A stretch of DNA of 12,081 nucleotides. Source: Pseudomonadota bacterium (GTDB lineage Bacteria > Pseudomonadota > Alphaproteobacteria > Rhodobacterales > Rhodobacteraceae). Position 1 is the stretch's first letter. Each line of letters begins with the position of its first letter. The DNA lies in assembly GCA_021813645.1 (NCBI GenBank), contig JAKAJW010000325.1:1-12081 (forward strand), written 5' to 3'. The position numbers and the translations under genes are program-made. The notes beneath the pieces are model-generated. The model worked only from the letters and a program-made list of their open reading frames with translations. It did no database searches and had not been told where the DNA came from. Of the stretch, positions 5,630-12,081 are shown piece by piece.

Positions 5630-6718
5630 ATGAGCGAGACCAGAGCCGGCGTCCTGCCCGCACAAACCCTGAGCCGACTGATCGCCGAAGGTGCAATCAA
5701 CGCCGATGCCGCGGTCACGCGCGCGCAAATCCAGCCTGCCAGCCTCGATCTTCGCCTCGGCCCGGTGGCCTATCGGGTTCGGGCCTCCTTCCTGGCCGGA
5801 GCAGGCCGCACCGTGAGCGAGCGCATCGCCGAATTCGAGATGCACCGGATCGATCTCGCCAAGGGAGCGGTGCTGGAAAAGGGTTGCGTCTATGTCGTGC
5901 CCTTGATGGAAAGCCTTGCGCTCCCGAGCGGGATTCAGGCGGTCGCCAATGCCAAGAGTTCGACCGGACGGCTCGACCTTCTGACCCGCACGATCACCGA
6001 CGGCGGCACCGAATTCGATCGGATCCCGCCTGGCTACCGCGGCCCGCTCTACGCCGAGATTTGCCCGCGCAGTTTCTCGGTGCTGGTCCGGCCAGGCATG
6101 CGGTTGAACCAGATCCGCTTTCGTCAGGGTCAAGCCCAACTCGACGATGCCGCGCTGCGCGCCTTGCACCGCGAGACCCGTCTGGTCACCGGTAGGCCGG
6201 TGATCGACGGCGGCCTGGGCTTTTCGGTCGACCTGCGCCCCGCCCGGCGCGGGTTGGTCGGCTACCGCGCCAAGCCACATACCGGTGTGGTCGACCTCGA
6301 CCGCATCGGCCAATACGCCCCCGCCGACTTCTGGGAGGAGATCCGCACCAGAGAGCGGCGGATCATCCTCGACCCTGGCGCTTTCTACATCCTGGTCAGC
6401 CGCGAGGCGGTAACGATACCGCCCACCCATGCCGCCGAAATGGCGCCTTACTTGGCCATGGTCGGCGAATTCCGGGTCCATTACGCAGGCTTCTTCGATC
6501 CGGGCTTCGGCTGGGCTCCCGCCGGCGGCGCCGGTTCCCGCGGCGTGCTGGAAGTGCGGTGCCATGAAGCCCCCTTCGTGCTCGAACACGGCCAGGTGGT
6601 CGGCCGCCTCGTCTACGAGCAGATGGCCGAGGTGCCGCAGACGCTCTACGGCGCCGGCATTGCCTCCAACTACCAGGGCCAGGGGCTGAAGCTCTCGAAG
6701 CACTTCCGCGCCGGCTGA
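5630..6718 (+). CDS. dcd: Two-domain dCTP deaminase (2'-deoxycytidine 5'-triphosphate deaminase)
   Basis: A 362-residue protein, about twice the length of E. coli Dcd (193), made of two dUTPase-like halves in tandem. The first half has QPASLDLRLG (35-44), AKSSTGRLDL (108-117), the following GYRGPLYAEI (135-144) and RPGMRLNQIRF (154-164). The second half has YAGFFDPGFGW (285-295), GVLEVRCHEAPF (305-316) and EHGQVVGRLVYEQM (319-332), then a Tyr-Gly-Gln tail. Known family role: hydrolytic deamination of dCTP to dUTP, feeding dTMP synthesis. The SSxGR motif is obvious only in the first half and DPGFG only in the second, so the halves may share active sites. GGAGG lies five bases before the ATG. 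This long form is known in alphaproteobacteria; catalytic details are inferred. Confidence 0.88.
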   Translation: MSETRAGVLPAQTLSRLIAEGAINADAAVTRAQIQPASLDLRLGPVAYRVRASFLAGAGRTVSERIAEFEMHRIDLAKGAVLEKGCVYVVPLMESLALPSGIQAVANAKSSTGRLDLLTRTITDGGTEFDRIPPGYRGPLYAEICPRSFSVLVRPGMRLNQIRFRQGQAQLDDAALRALHRETRLVTGRPVIDGGLGFSVDLRPARRGLVGYRAKPHTGVVDLDRIGQYAPADFWEEIRTRERRIILDPGAFYILVSREAVTIPPTHAAEMAPYLAMVGEFRVHYAGFFDPGFGWAPAGGAGSRGVLEVRCHEAPFVLEHGQVVGRLVYEQMAEVPQTLYGAGIASNYQGQGLKLSKHFRAG

Positions 6719-6724
6719 GCACCC

Positions 6725-6755
6725 TTGCACCCGCCGTCCGAGACCGCGCTAGATA
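6725..6755 (+). promoter_or_regulatory. Candidate promoter of the secreted-protein gene
   Basis: TTGCAC (6725-6730) and TAGATA (6750-6755) are separated by 19 bp, or 18 if the -10 is read one base earlier. The -35 region CCTTGCACCCGCCG differs by one base from that of the tRNA-Pro promoter. The leader would be about 22 bases, ending in a CGGAG ribosome site. Confidence 0.4.
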
Positions 6756-6783
6756 GCGGCAACTGCCAATCCCGGAGCGAATC

Positions 6784-7221
6784 ATGCGCCGCATCTTCAC
6801 CCTCGCCACCACCCTCTTGCTGGCGCTCCCGCCTGCCGTCCCCGCTCTTGCCGATAGCGCGATGAGCATTGGCGTCTACCTCTGGACCAGCCCCGATTCC
6901 GATCCGGTACGCGCCCAGTTCCTGTCGGTCGCAGGCAACACCGCCGAGATCGAGATCGACGGGCCGGAAGGGACGAAGAGCGATTCCCATCCCGCCACGG
7001 CCGAGGAAAGGGCGCAGCTGACGGCCGCCGTGAAGGAGCAGATGGCCAATCTCTCGCTGGAAGCGAAGCCGCAACCGAGCGGCCCCTATGTCACTGTCGA
7101 CTGGCATTTCTCGACCGACACCGGCTATGCGGACGGCTCGACGACCTATACGCTCGACGCGGTGCCGGCCTCGGTGTTGACGCTGCAGAAGACGGCCTTC
7201 GGCGCGACCTATCAGAAGTAG
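6784..7221 (+). CDS. Small secreted (periplasmic) protein of unknown function
   Basis: 145 residues. The N-terminus MRRIFTLATTLLLALPPAV followed by P-A-L-A before Asp24 is a clear Sec signal peptide, with predicted cleavage after Ala23. The mature part (about 122 residues) contains no cysteine and looks mostly beta: YLWTSPDSDPVRAQFLSVAG, AEIEIDG, PYVTVDWHFS, TTYTLDAVP. One helix (73-93) interrupts the strands. I do not recognise the family and assign no function. A CGGAG ribosome site about seven bases upstream and high-GC third positions support it being real. It lies 65 bp after dcd with its own candidate promoter, and converges with scpB. Confidence 0.78.
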   Translation: MRRIFTLATTLLLALPPAVPALADSAMSIGVYLWTSPDSDPVRAQFLSVAGNTAEIEIDGPEGTKSDSHPATAEERAQLTAAVKEQMANLSLEAKPQPSGPYVTVDWHFSTDTGYADGSTTYTLDAVPASVLTLQKTAFGATYQK

Positions 7222-7258
7222 CGCCCCCCTTCTTGCGGCCTTAGCGCCAAGAGCGGCC

Positions 7259-7909
7259 TCAGTCCTCGAACAACTCGCTTTGGCCGGCGACCTCCTCGGC
7301 ATCCTCGTCGTCCTCGGGCTGCAGCATGCTGCCGGGCAGCGGCCGGTTGTCGAGCAACCCGGCCGCACGCAATTCCTTCAGCCCCGGCAAATCGCGCGCG
7401 CTCTCAAGCCCGAAGTGGTCCAGGAAGCTCTCGGTCACCACGAAGGTCACCGGCCGGCCGGGCGTCATCCGCCGCCGGCCGAAACGGATCCACTCCATCT
7501 CCAGCAGTTGGTCGATGGTGCCCCGGCTCACCGCCACGCCTCGGATTTCCTCGATCTCGGCCCGCGTACACGGCTGGTGATAGGCGATGATCGCCAGCGT
7601 TTCGATCGCCGCACGCGAGAGCTTCTTCTGCTCGACCGTCTCCTTGTGCAACAGGTGACCGAGATCGGCCGCTGTGCGGAACGCCCAGCCGTCCCCGACC
7701 CGCACGAGATGCACGCCGCGCCCCTCGTAGCGCTTTCTCAGATGCGCCAGCGCCTCGGCCGGATCGCAACCGTGCGGCATCCGCTGGCCCAGTTCCGCCA
7801 CGGTCATCGGCTCGGCGGTGGCGAAAAGCATCGCCTCCACCATCCGCTCCTGCTCCCCCATCGGCGGGGCGGCGAACAGGCTGCGTTCCGCGCTCTCGGC
7901 CTCGCTCAT
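7259..7909 (-). CDS. scpB: Segregation and condensation protein B
   Basis: 216 residues. ScpB has two winged-helix domains: the first covers about residues 20-85 (ERMVEAMLFATAEPMTVAEL, VRVGDGWAFRT) and the second about 93-165. The second holds the family signature LSRAAIETLAIIAYHQPCTRAEIEEIRGV and the end of ITFVVTE type (here VTFVVTESFLDHFGL). A short acidic tail (198-216) follows. With ScpA it forms the kleisin subcomplex that binds SMC to compact and segregate the chromosome. The start at 7909 shares four bases (ATGA) with the scpA stop, as usual for this pair. The open frame extends far upstream, but that part is an out-of-frame reading of scpA. It is the last gene of the minus-strand series. 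Confidence 0.95.
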   Translation of the reverse strand: MSEAESAERSLFAAPPMGEQERMVEAMLFATAEPMTVAELGQRMPHGCDPAEALAHLRKRYEGRGVHLVRVGDGWAFRTAADLGHLLHKETVEQKKLSRAAIETLAIIAYHQPCTRAEIEEIRGVAVSRGTIDQLLEMEWIRFGRRRMTPGRPVTFVVTESFLDHFGLESARDLPGLKELRAAGLLDNRPLPGSMLQPEDDEDAEEVAGQSELFED

Positions 7910-8697
7910 GCTTCGGGCCTCCGCCGGATCAGCAGAGCACCAAAGGTTTCCGTCTGGCGAATTTCGATCTGTCCGCGCTTGGCCAGTTCCAGCGAGGCGG
8001 CGAAATGCGCCGCCGTGGCCGAACGCCGCCGCCTGGGATCGGTCTCCCAACCGTCCGGCAGGTAGCTCGCCAGATCGGTCCATTCGCCAGCGAAGCCGAT
8101 CAACCCGCGCATACGGTCGAGCGCCTGCTCCATCGTGAAGACATGGTGGCGGTCCATCACGAAGGGCCGAAAGTCGTCCTTTGTGCGAATGCGCGCATAG
8201 GCCTGCATCAGATCGAGCAACGAGGCCGACCACACCACCTTGCGGATCCGCGTCACATCCTCCGGCAGGCCGCGGGCGAAGAAGTCGCGCCCCTTCTGGT
8301 CCCGCGCCATCAACTGCGCCGCCGCCTCGCGCATCGCCTGCAGCCGCTCCAACTGGAAGGCCAGATGCGCCGCCAGTTCCTCGGCCGAAGGCCCTTCCGC
8401 CTCCGGATCGGGCGGCAGCAGCAGGCGCGATTTCAGATAGGCCAGCCAAGCCGCCATCACCAGATAGTCGGCTGCAAGTTCGATCCGCAACGCTTTGGCA
8501 CGGTTGACGAAATCGAGATACTGCTCGGCCAGCTGCAGCACCGAGATACGCCGCAGGTCAACCTTTTGGGTGCGCGACAGCGTCAGCAGAAGGTCGAGTG
8601 GCCCCTCGAACCCATCGACATCGACGATCAGCGCCTCGGCCGCCAGTCGCTCCGAAACGCTCTGGGCCGGGGTCGCTTCCCAGCCCGCATCAACCAT
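7906..8697 (-). CDS. scpA: Segregation and condensation protein A (kleisin)
   Basis: 263 residues from ATG at 8697; a GTG at 8706 is possible, but AGGT about seven bases before the ATG favours the former. Landmarks are DGFEGPLDLLLTL (28-40), VDLRRISVLQLAEQYL (46-61), DYLVMAAWLAYLKSRLLLP (77-95) for the SMC-binding helical domain, a charged middle, and the C-terminal winged helix ending ELAKRGQIEIRQTETFG (237-253). Function: kleisin that bridges SMC heads and recruits ScpB. The start overlaps the end of nagZ by eight bases and its stop overlaps the scpB start, so translation of the three genes is probably coupled. Confidence 0.95.
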   Translation of the reverse strand: MVDAGWEATPAQSVSERLAAEALIVDVDGFEGPLDLLLTLSRTQKVDLRRISVLQLAEQYLDFVNRAKALRIELAADYLVMAAWLAYLKSRLLLPPDPEAEGPSAEELAAHLAFQLERLQAMREAAAQLMARDQKGRDFFARGLPEDVTRIRKVVWSASLLDLMQAYARIRTKDDFRPFVMDRHHVFTMEQALDRMRGLIGFAGEWTDLASYLPDGWETDPRRRRSATAAHFAASLELAKRGQIEIRQTETFGALLIRRRPEA

Positions 8698-9685
8698 GTG
8701 CCGCACCTGCCATCACGGATTCAAACTCCGCCGCGAGCGCGCCCATGTCAACGCTTTCCGGTGGTCCACGCCGCAGCAGCGCAGCCGCCGCGCGGGCCTC
8801 GGCCTGCGGGCTCAGCCGGCCCGCGGCCGCGACCACAGCGGCCATGTCGTCGGGCTTGCCGTTGCACTGCAACGCCACGTCGCAGCCCGCCGCCATCGCG
8901 GCCGCGGTGCGCTCCCCCAGGGTACCTGCCAAGGCCTGCATGTTGAGATCGTCCGTAATCAGCAACCCGGCGAAGCCGATCTCCTCACGGATCACCCGGA
9001 TCACCTCGGGCGATTGCGTCGCCGGGCGCTCAGGATCGATCGCATCAAAGACGATATGCGCCGTCATCGCCATAGGCAGGTCGGCCAGCGCCCGGAACGC
9101 CACAAAGTCGTTGGCATCCAGCACTGACTTCGGGGCGCTCACGCGCGGCAACTGCAAATGGCTGTCAAGCGTGCCCCGCCCGTGACCTGGCATATGCTTC
9201 ATCACCGGCAGCACGCCTCCTTGTAGGAAGCCTTCGGCGGCAGCGCGGCCCGCCGCCACGACAGTCGCCAGTTCCTCGCCGTAGCAGCGATTGCGCAGGA
9301 ACGGATGAGTGTCCTCGCCGGCGATGTCGACCACTGGCGCGCAGACCACGTCGATGCCCACCGCGCGCAATTCGGCCGCCATGATCCGCGCCCGCAGACG
9401 CATCGAACCCGGCCCGGCCAGCGTCACCTGCTCGAGCGCCGGCAACCATTCCCGCCAATGCGGCGACCGCAACCGCTGCACCCGCCCGCCTTCCTGATCG
9501 ACCAGCACCGGCGCCTCGCGGCCGACCACGGCGCGCAAATCCTCGGTCAACCGTCGCAACTGCTCGGGGTTTTCGACATTGCGGGCGAACAGGATAAAGC
9601 CCCAGGGATCCGCTTCGCGGAAAAACGCTGCTTCATCCGCCATCAAGACGGGCCCGTCGCAACCAAGGATGGTGGCACCGGCCAT
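8690..9685 (-). CDS. nagZ: Beta-N-acetylhexosaminidase NagZ (glycoside hydrolase family 3)
   Basis: 331 residues from ATG at 9685, the expected size of NagZ (about 340). The family signature KHMPGHGRGTLDSH is at 163-176, carrying the flexible-loop Asp174/His176 acid-base pair. The ITDDLNM block (243-249) contains the aspartate nucleophile. Other blocks are VDQEGGRVQRL (62-72) and the APVVDI/RNRCYG region. There is no signal peptide, as expected for a cytoplasmic enzyme that removes N-acetylglucosamine from recycled anhydro-muropeptides. In other bacteria NagZ products induce AmpC beta-lactamase; no ampR/ampC is in this window. Start and preceding stop overlap by one base (TGATG) with no clear Shine-Dalgarno, indicating re-initiation after the SPOR gene. 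Confidence 0.95.
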   Translation of the reverse strand: MAGATILGCDGPVLMADEAAFFREADPWGFILFARNVENPEQLRRLTEDLRAVVGREAPVLVDQEGGRVQRLRSPHWREWLPALEQVTLAGPGSMRLRARIMAAELRAVGIDVVCAPVVDIAGEDTHPFLRNRCYGEELATVVAAGRAAAEGFLQGGVLPVMKHMPGHGRGTLDSHLQLPRVSAPKSVLDANDFVAFRALADLPMAMTAHIVFDAIDPERPATQSPEVIRVIREEIGFAGLLITDDLNMQALAGTLGERTAAAMAAGCDVALQCNGKPDDMAAVVAAAGRLSPQAEARAAAALLRRGPPESVDMGALAAEFESVMAGAAHG

Positions 9686-10734
9686 CAGCGCAGGATCACC
9701 GGCACACAGGTCGCGCCTTCGCCTTGCAGTGCGGCGCAAAACCGGCGCGTGTCCGCCTCACTCTTGAAGCCATAGGCCCGCAACCGGTAGAAGGCGCTTC
9801 CGCCGGATTCCGCCTTCTGGATCACCCGCGACTTGTCGGCCATCAGATCCGGGAACCGCCGCTTCAACTCGGCCCAGCTCTGCGCCGCCGAGGGTTCATC
9901 GCCATAGGCGCCAAGTTGCACGAGCTTGGTACCCGCGGTCAGTTTCGCGGCATTGACGGTCGCCGGCACCGGTGCCGCCTTGGCCACCGCAAAGGCTGCC
10001 GCGGCGGCAGCTGCTGCGACTTCGTCCGCCATCGAACTGGTCGCCCCCATCGAGGCGGCACGCGTGCCGCTGGGGGCGACCGAAGCCAAGACCGGTCGCG
10101 GCGGCGGCACCGGCGAGGTTTGCAGTGCCCCGTCCGCCACAGGTGCGACCGGCGAAACCGTCGCTGGAGCTGCCGCTGCGACGGATGCAGGGGCGGCCGA
10201 GGAGCTTGCCGACGTGGCCAGAACGGCCGGCTCACCGGGCGACGGCGGCGCCGACTGGGTGACGGCGGCGGTGGTCTGAATGCTGCCCGAGGTCGAAGCC
10301 GGGCCGGCGGCCGCCACGCTAGCGGCCGCAGCCGGTGCCGCTGCAGCCTGCGCGGCCACCTGAGCCGCCTTCTGAGCGGCTAGGGCCTCGGGCGCCAGAT
10401 CGCCTTGCGCAAGCTCGACGGGTTTCGGCGCCAGAACGATCTGATCGGTGCGCGGCTGATCCTCGGTCCCGGCGGCGACACGGTTGACGCTCAGCCCGAC
10501 ATTTCCCGAAATCTGGCCGCCAGGGTCCACCGGCGCGATTCTCATCGGCCCGCTTTCGGCCTTGATGACCGGAATGCCATTCACATCGCGTACGGCCAGC
10601 CTATAGCCCCAAACCGCCAGCCCAAGCACGAGCGCCAGCGACGTGCCGGCCCCCGCAAGGTGCGCAACGCGCTGCAGCCGGGGCACTCCCGCTGCCGGCG
10701 CCTCTTCGAAATCCTCGAAGTTCGCTTCTGCCAT
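9685..10734 (-). CDS. SPOR-domain inner-membrane protein
   Basis: 349 residues. Residues 1-24 are acidic and cytoplasmic. One membrane helix spans about 27-47 (LAGAGTSLALVLGLAVWGYRL). A conserved-looking block follows (54-73, PVIKAES...APVDPGG). Residues about 112-265 are a long Ala/Pro/Ser/Val-rich linker expected to cross the periplasm. The SPOR domain occupies about 268-346, starting KLVQLGAYGDEPSAA and ending with a Cys333/Cys343 pair (RRFCAAL, ATCVPVIL). SPOR domains bind septal peptidoglycan lacking stem peptides, so a role near the division site is likely but inferred. It is FtsN-like in layout; a true FtsN cannot be claimed. GAGG lies five bases before the ATG, 60 bp after argS. Confidence 0.9.
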   Translation of the reverse strand: MAEANFEDFEEAPAAGVPRLQRVAHLAGAGTSLALVLGLAVWGYRLAVRDVNGIPVIKAESGPMRIAPVDPGGQISGNVGLSVNRVAAGTEDQPRTDQIVLAPKPVELAQGDLAPEALAAQKAAQVAAQAAAAPAAAASVAAAGPASTSGSIQTTAAVTQSAPPSPGEPAVLATSASSSAAPASVAAAAPATVSPVAPVADGALQTSPVPPPRPVLASVAPSGTRAASMGATSSMADEVAAAAAAAAFAVAKAAPVPATVNAAKLTAGTKLVQLGAYGDEPSAAQSWAELKRRFPDLMADKSRVIQKAESGGSAFYRLRAYGFKSEADTRRFCAALQGEGATCVPVILR

Positions 10735-10794
10735 CAGTGCCTCGCTGCCCGGAGGTTTACCCCCGTGGCTCCTGCTCGCCCCCGGCAGTCAGCG

Positions 10795-12081
10795 TCAGCG
10801 CATTTCCTCGGCCGGGGTCACACCAAGGATACCAAGGCCAGTGGAAATGACAACTGCTACGGCTCTGGCCAGGGCGATTTTCGCCTGCGATCGCTCCACT
10901 TCGCCCTCTTGGACGAACCGCAGCGAGCTGTCGTCGTTGCCGCGGTTCCAATGCGTGTGCAAATCGGCGGCCAGATCGTAGAGGTAGAAGGCCACCCGAT
11001 GCGGCTCATGCCCGCGCGCGGCGATCTCCACCAGCCGCGGCCATTCGGCGATCCGCGCCGCCAGTTCGAGTTCCGCCGGATGGTCCAGTTGCGCCAGATC
11101 GGCCGCCGCCAGCGTGGCGTCGTCACAGGCAATTCCTGCCTCGGCCGCCCGGCGGAGCACTGAACAAATCCGGGCATGCGCGTATTGCACATAGAAAACT
11201 GGATTGTCCTTCGATTGCTCCAGCACCTTGGCGAAGTCGAAATCGAGTGCGGCGTCATTCTTGCGCGTCAGCATCATGAACCGGGTGACGTCGGCACCGG
11301 CCTGCTCCACCACGTCGCGAAGGGTGACGAACGTGCCGGCCCGTTTCGACATCTTGAAGGGTTCGCCGTTCTGATAGAGCTTCACCAGCTGGATCAGTTT
11401 GACGTCGAGCGGCACGCGGCTGTCCGACAATGCCGCGACCACCGCCTTCAGACGCTTCACATAGCCGCCGTGATCAGCACCGAGCACGTCGATCAACTGG
11501 TCGAAGCCGCGCTCCACCTTGTCCCAGTGATAGGCGATATCGGGGGCGAAATAGGTCCAGGCGCCGTCCGACTTTCTCACCGGCCGGTCGACGTCGTCGC
11601 CATGCGCGGTGGAGCGGAACAGCGTCTGCTCCCGCGGCTCCCAGTCATCCGGCGTCTTGCCCTTCGGCGGCTCAAGGACACCCTCGTAGATCAACCCCAT
11701 TTGCCGAAGCCGCTCAATCGCAGCCTCAATCTTTCCGGTGCCGTAGAGTGCCTTTTCCGAGGAATACACATCCATATGCACGCCGAGCGCGGCGAGATCC
11801 TCACGGATCATCTGCATCATTGCGGCGGTGGCAAACTCCCGGACCTCAGCCAGCCATTCCACCTCTGGGCGGTCGAGCAGGTCGCGACCATAGCGCGCCT
11901 TCAACGCCTCGCCGACCGGGATCAGATAGTCACCGGGGTAAAGACCTTCGCGAATCTCGGGGTCAAGCCCGTTGGCCTCGCGGTAGCGCTCATAGGCCGA
12001 ACGGGCGAGCACGTCGACCTGGGCCCCGCCGTCATTGATGTAGTATTCCCGGGTTACCGCATAGCCGGCAAAAGCCAGAAG
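10795..12081 (-). CDS. argS: Arginyl-tRNA synthetase (5' end cut by window edge)
   Basis: 428 residues are visible and the frame is open to the right edge; full ArgRS is about 580, so roughly the first 150, including the HIGH motif, lie outside. Visible landmarks are EYYINDGGAQVD near the edge, APDIAYHWDK, VLGADHGGYVKRL, the class-I loop as FKMSKRAGTFVTL, and the DALR anticodon-binding domain (PVFYVQYAHARI through FYLYDLAADLHTHWNRG). The enzyme charges tRNA-Arg and, unlike most synthetases, needs tRNA to activate the amino acid. The first internal start codon (GTG at 12012) is not the real start. It heads the argS-SPOR-nagZ-scpA-scpB series. Confidence 0.96.
   Translation of the reverse strand, partial: LLAFAGYAVTREYYINDGGAQVDVLARSAYERYREANGLDPEIREGLYPGDYLIPVGEALKARYGRDLLDRPEVEWLAEVREFATAAMMQMIREDLAALGVHMDVYSSEKALYGTGKIEAAIERLRQMGLIYEGVLEPPKGKTPDDWEPREQTLFRSTAHGDDVDRPVRKSDGAWTYFAPDIAYHWDKVERGFDQLIDVLGADHGGYVKRLKAVVAALSDSRVPLDVKLIQLVKLYQNGEPFKMSKRAGTFVTLRDVVEQAGADVTRFMMLTRKNDAALDFDFAKVLEQSKDNPVFYVQYAHARICSVLRRAAEAGIACDDATLAAADLAQLDHPAELELAARIAEWPRLVEIAARGHEPHRVAFYLYDLAADLHTHWNRGNDDSSLRFVQEGEVERSQAKIALARAVAVVISTGLGILGVTPAEEMR

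Noticed and set aside
5558..6730. 390-residue minus-strand open frame opposite dcd
   Set aside because: Antisense shadow with composition typical of reversed high-GC coding DNA; it covers the whole dcd gene and the tRNA terminator.
7910..8449. Upstream extension of the scpB frame giving a 396-residue open frame
   Set aside because: The extra part is an out-of-frame reading of scpA with biased Arg/Gly/Ala composition. The ATG at 7909 overlapping the scpA stop is the normal arrangement.
8005..8946. Plus-strand open frame of 313 residues across scpA and nagZ
   Set aside because: It lies antisense to two well-supported genes, with His/Gln/Arg-rich low-complexity content and no recognisable domain.
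9940..10400. Apparent repeat-rich tract inside the SPOR gene
   Set aside because: It encodes an Ala/Pro/Ser-rich linker. The pattern is codon-level low complexity, not a DNA tandem repeat or CRISPR-like array.
10745..10788. Imperfect hairpin between argS and the SPOR gene (CTGCCCGGAGG with CCCCCGGCAG)
   Set aside because: About ten pairs with a bulge and a 23-base loop, and no T-run. It is not convincing as a terminator, and the genes on both sides appear co-transcribed.
1..12081. Search for a mobile island, defence system, prophage or CRISPR array
   Set aside because: All recognisable genes are core housekeeping genes with uniform high-GC coding style. No integrase, transposase, terminal repeats or spaced direct repeats were seen, and the tRNA 3' end is not followed by an integrase gene.

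Overview
The window is a compact, high-GC stretch of bacterial core chromosome. Protein signatures, gene order and codon use point to an alphaproteobacterium of the order Rhodobacterales (Rhodobacter/Paracoccus-like). No insertion sequence, phage gene, CRISPR array or toxin-antitoxin pair is visible. Nearly all of the DNA is covered by recognisable housekeeping genes.

Left part (1-1276, minus strand): the 3'-truncated ornithine-lipid acyltransferase gene olsB runs off the left edge. Upstream of it is the outer-membrane assembly lipoprotein gene bamE. A 110-bp divergent intergenic region separates bamE from the plus-strand genes.

Centre (1277-7221, plus strand): yceD (DUF177), rpmF (ribosomal protein bL32), plsX and fabH form the classical cluster joining ribosome biogenesis to phospholipid and fatty-acid initiation. 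ihfA and a MerR-type regulator gene follow 97 bp later as a tight pair. Next is a single tRNA-Pro(GGG) gene with its own apparent promoter and a strong hairpin terminator. A two-domain dCTP deaminase (Dcd) and a small secreted protein of unknown function complete this half.

Right part (7259-12081, minus strand): a five-gene series reads argS (5'-truncated by the window edge) -> SPOR-domain membrane protein -> nagZ -> scpA -> scpB. The last four genes overlap by 1, 8 and 4 bases, so they are almost certainly co-translated. They join peptidoglycan binding and recycling to chromosome condensation and segregation. This series converges on the secreted-protein gene across a 37-bp gap.

Two envelope-lipid themes meet here. 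PlsX and FabH act at the start of phospholipid and fatty-acid synthesis, OlsB uses 3-hydroxyacyl-ACP for a phosphorus-free lipid, and BamE helps assemble the outer membrane. I looked for an undescribed system and do not see convincing evidence of one. The points most worth checking are the two-domain Dcd with motifs divided between its halves, the uncharacterised secreted protein with a tRNA-like promoter, the dyads near the olsB and tRNA promoters, and the gene-order junction after scpB.
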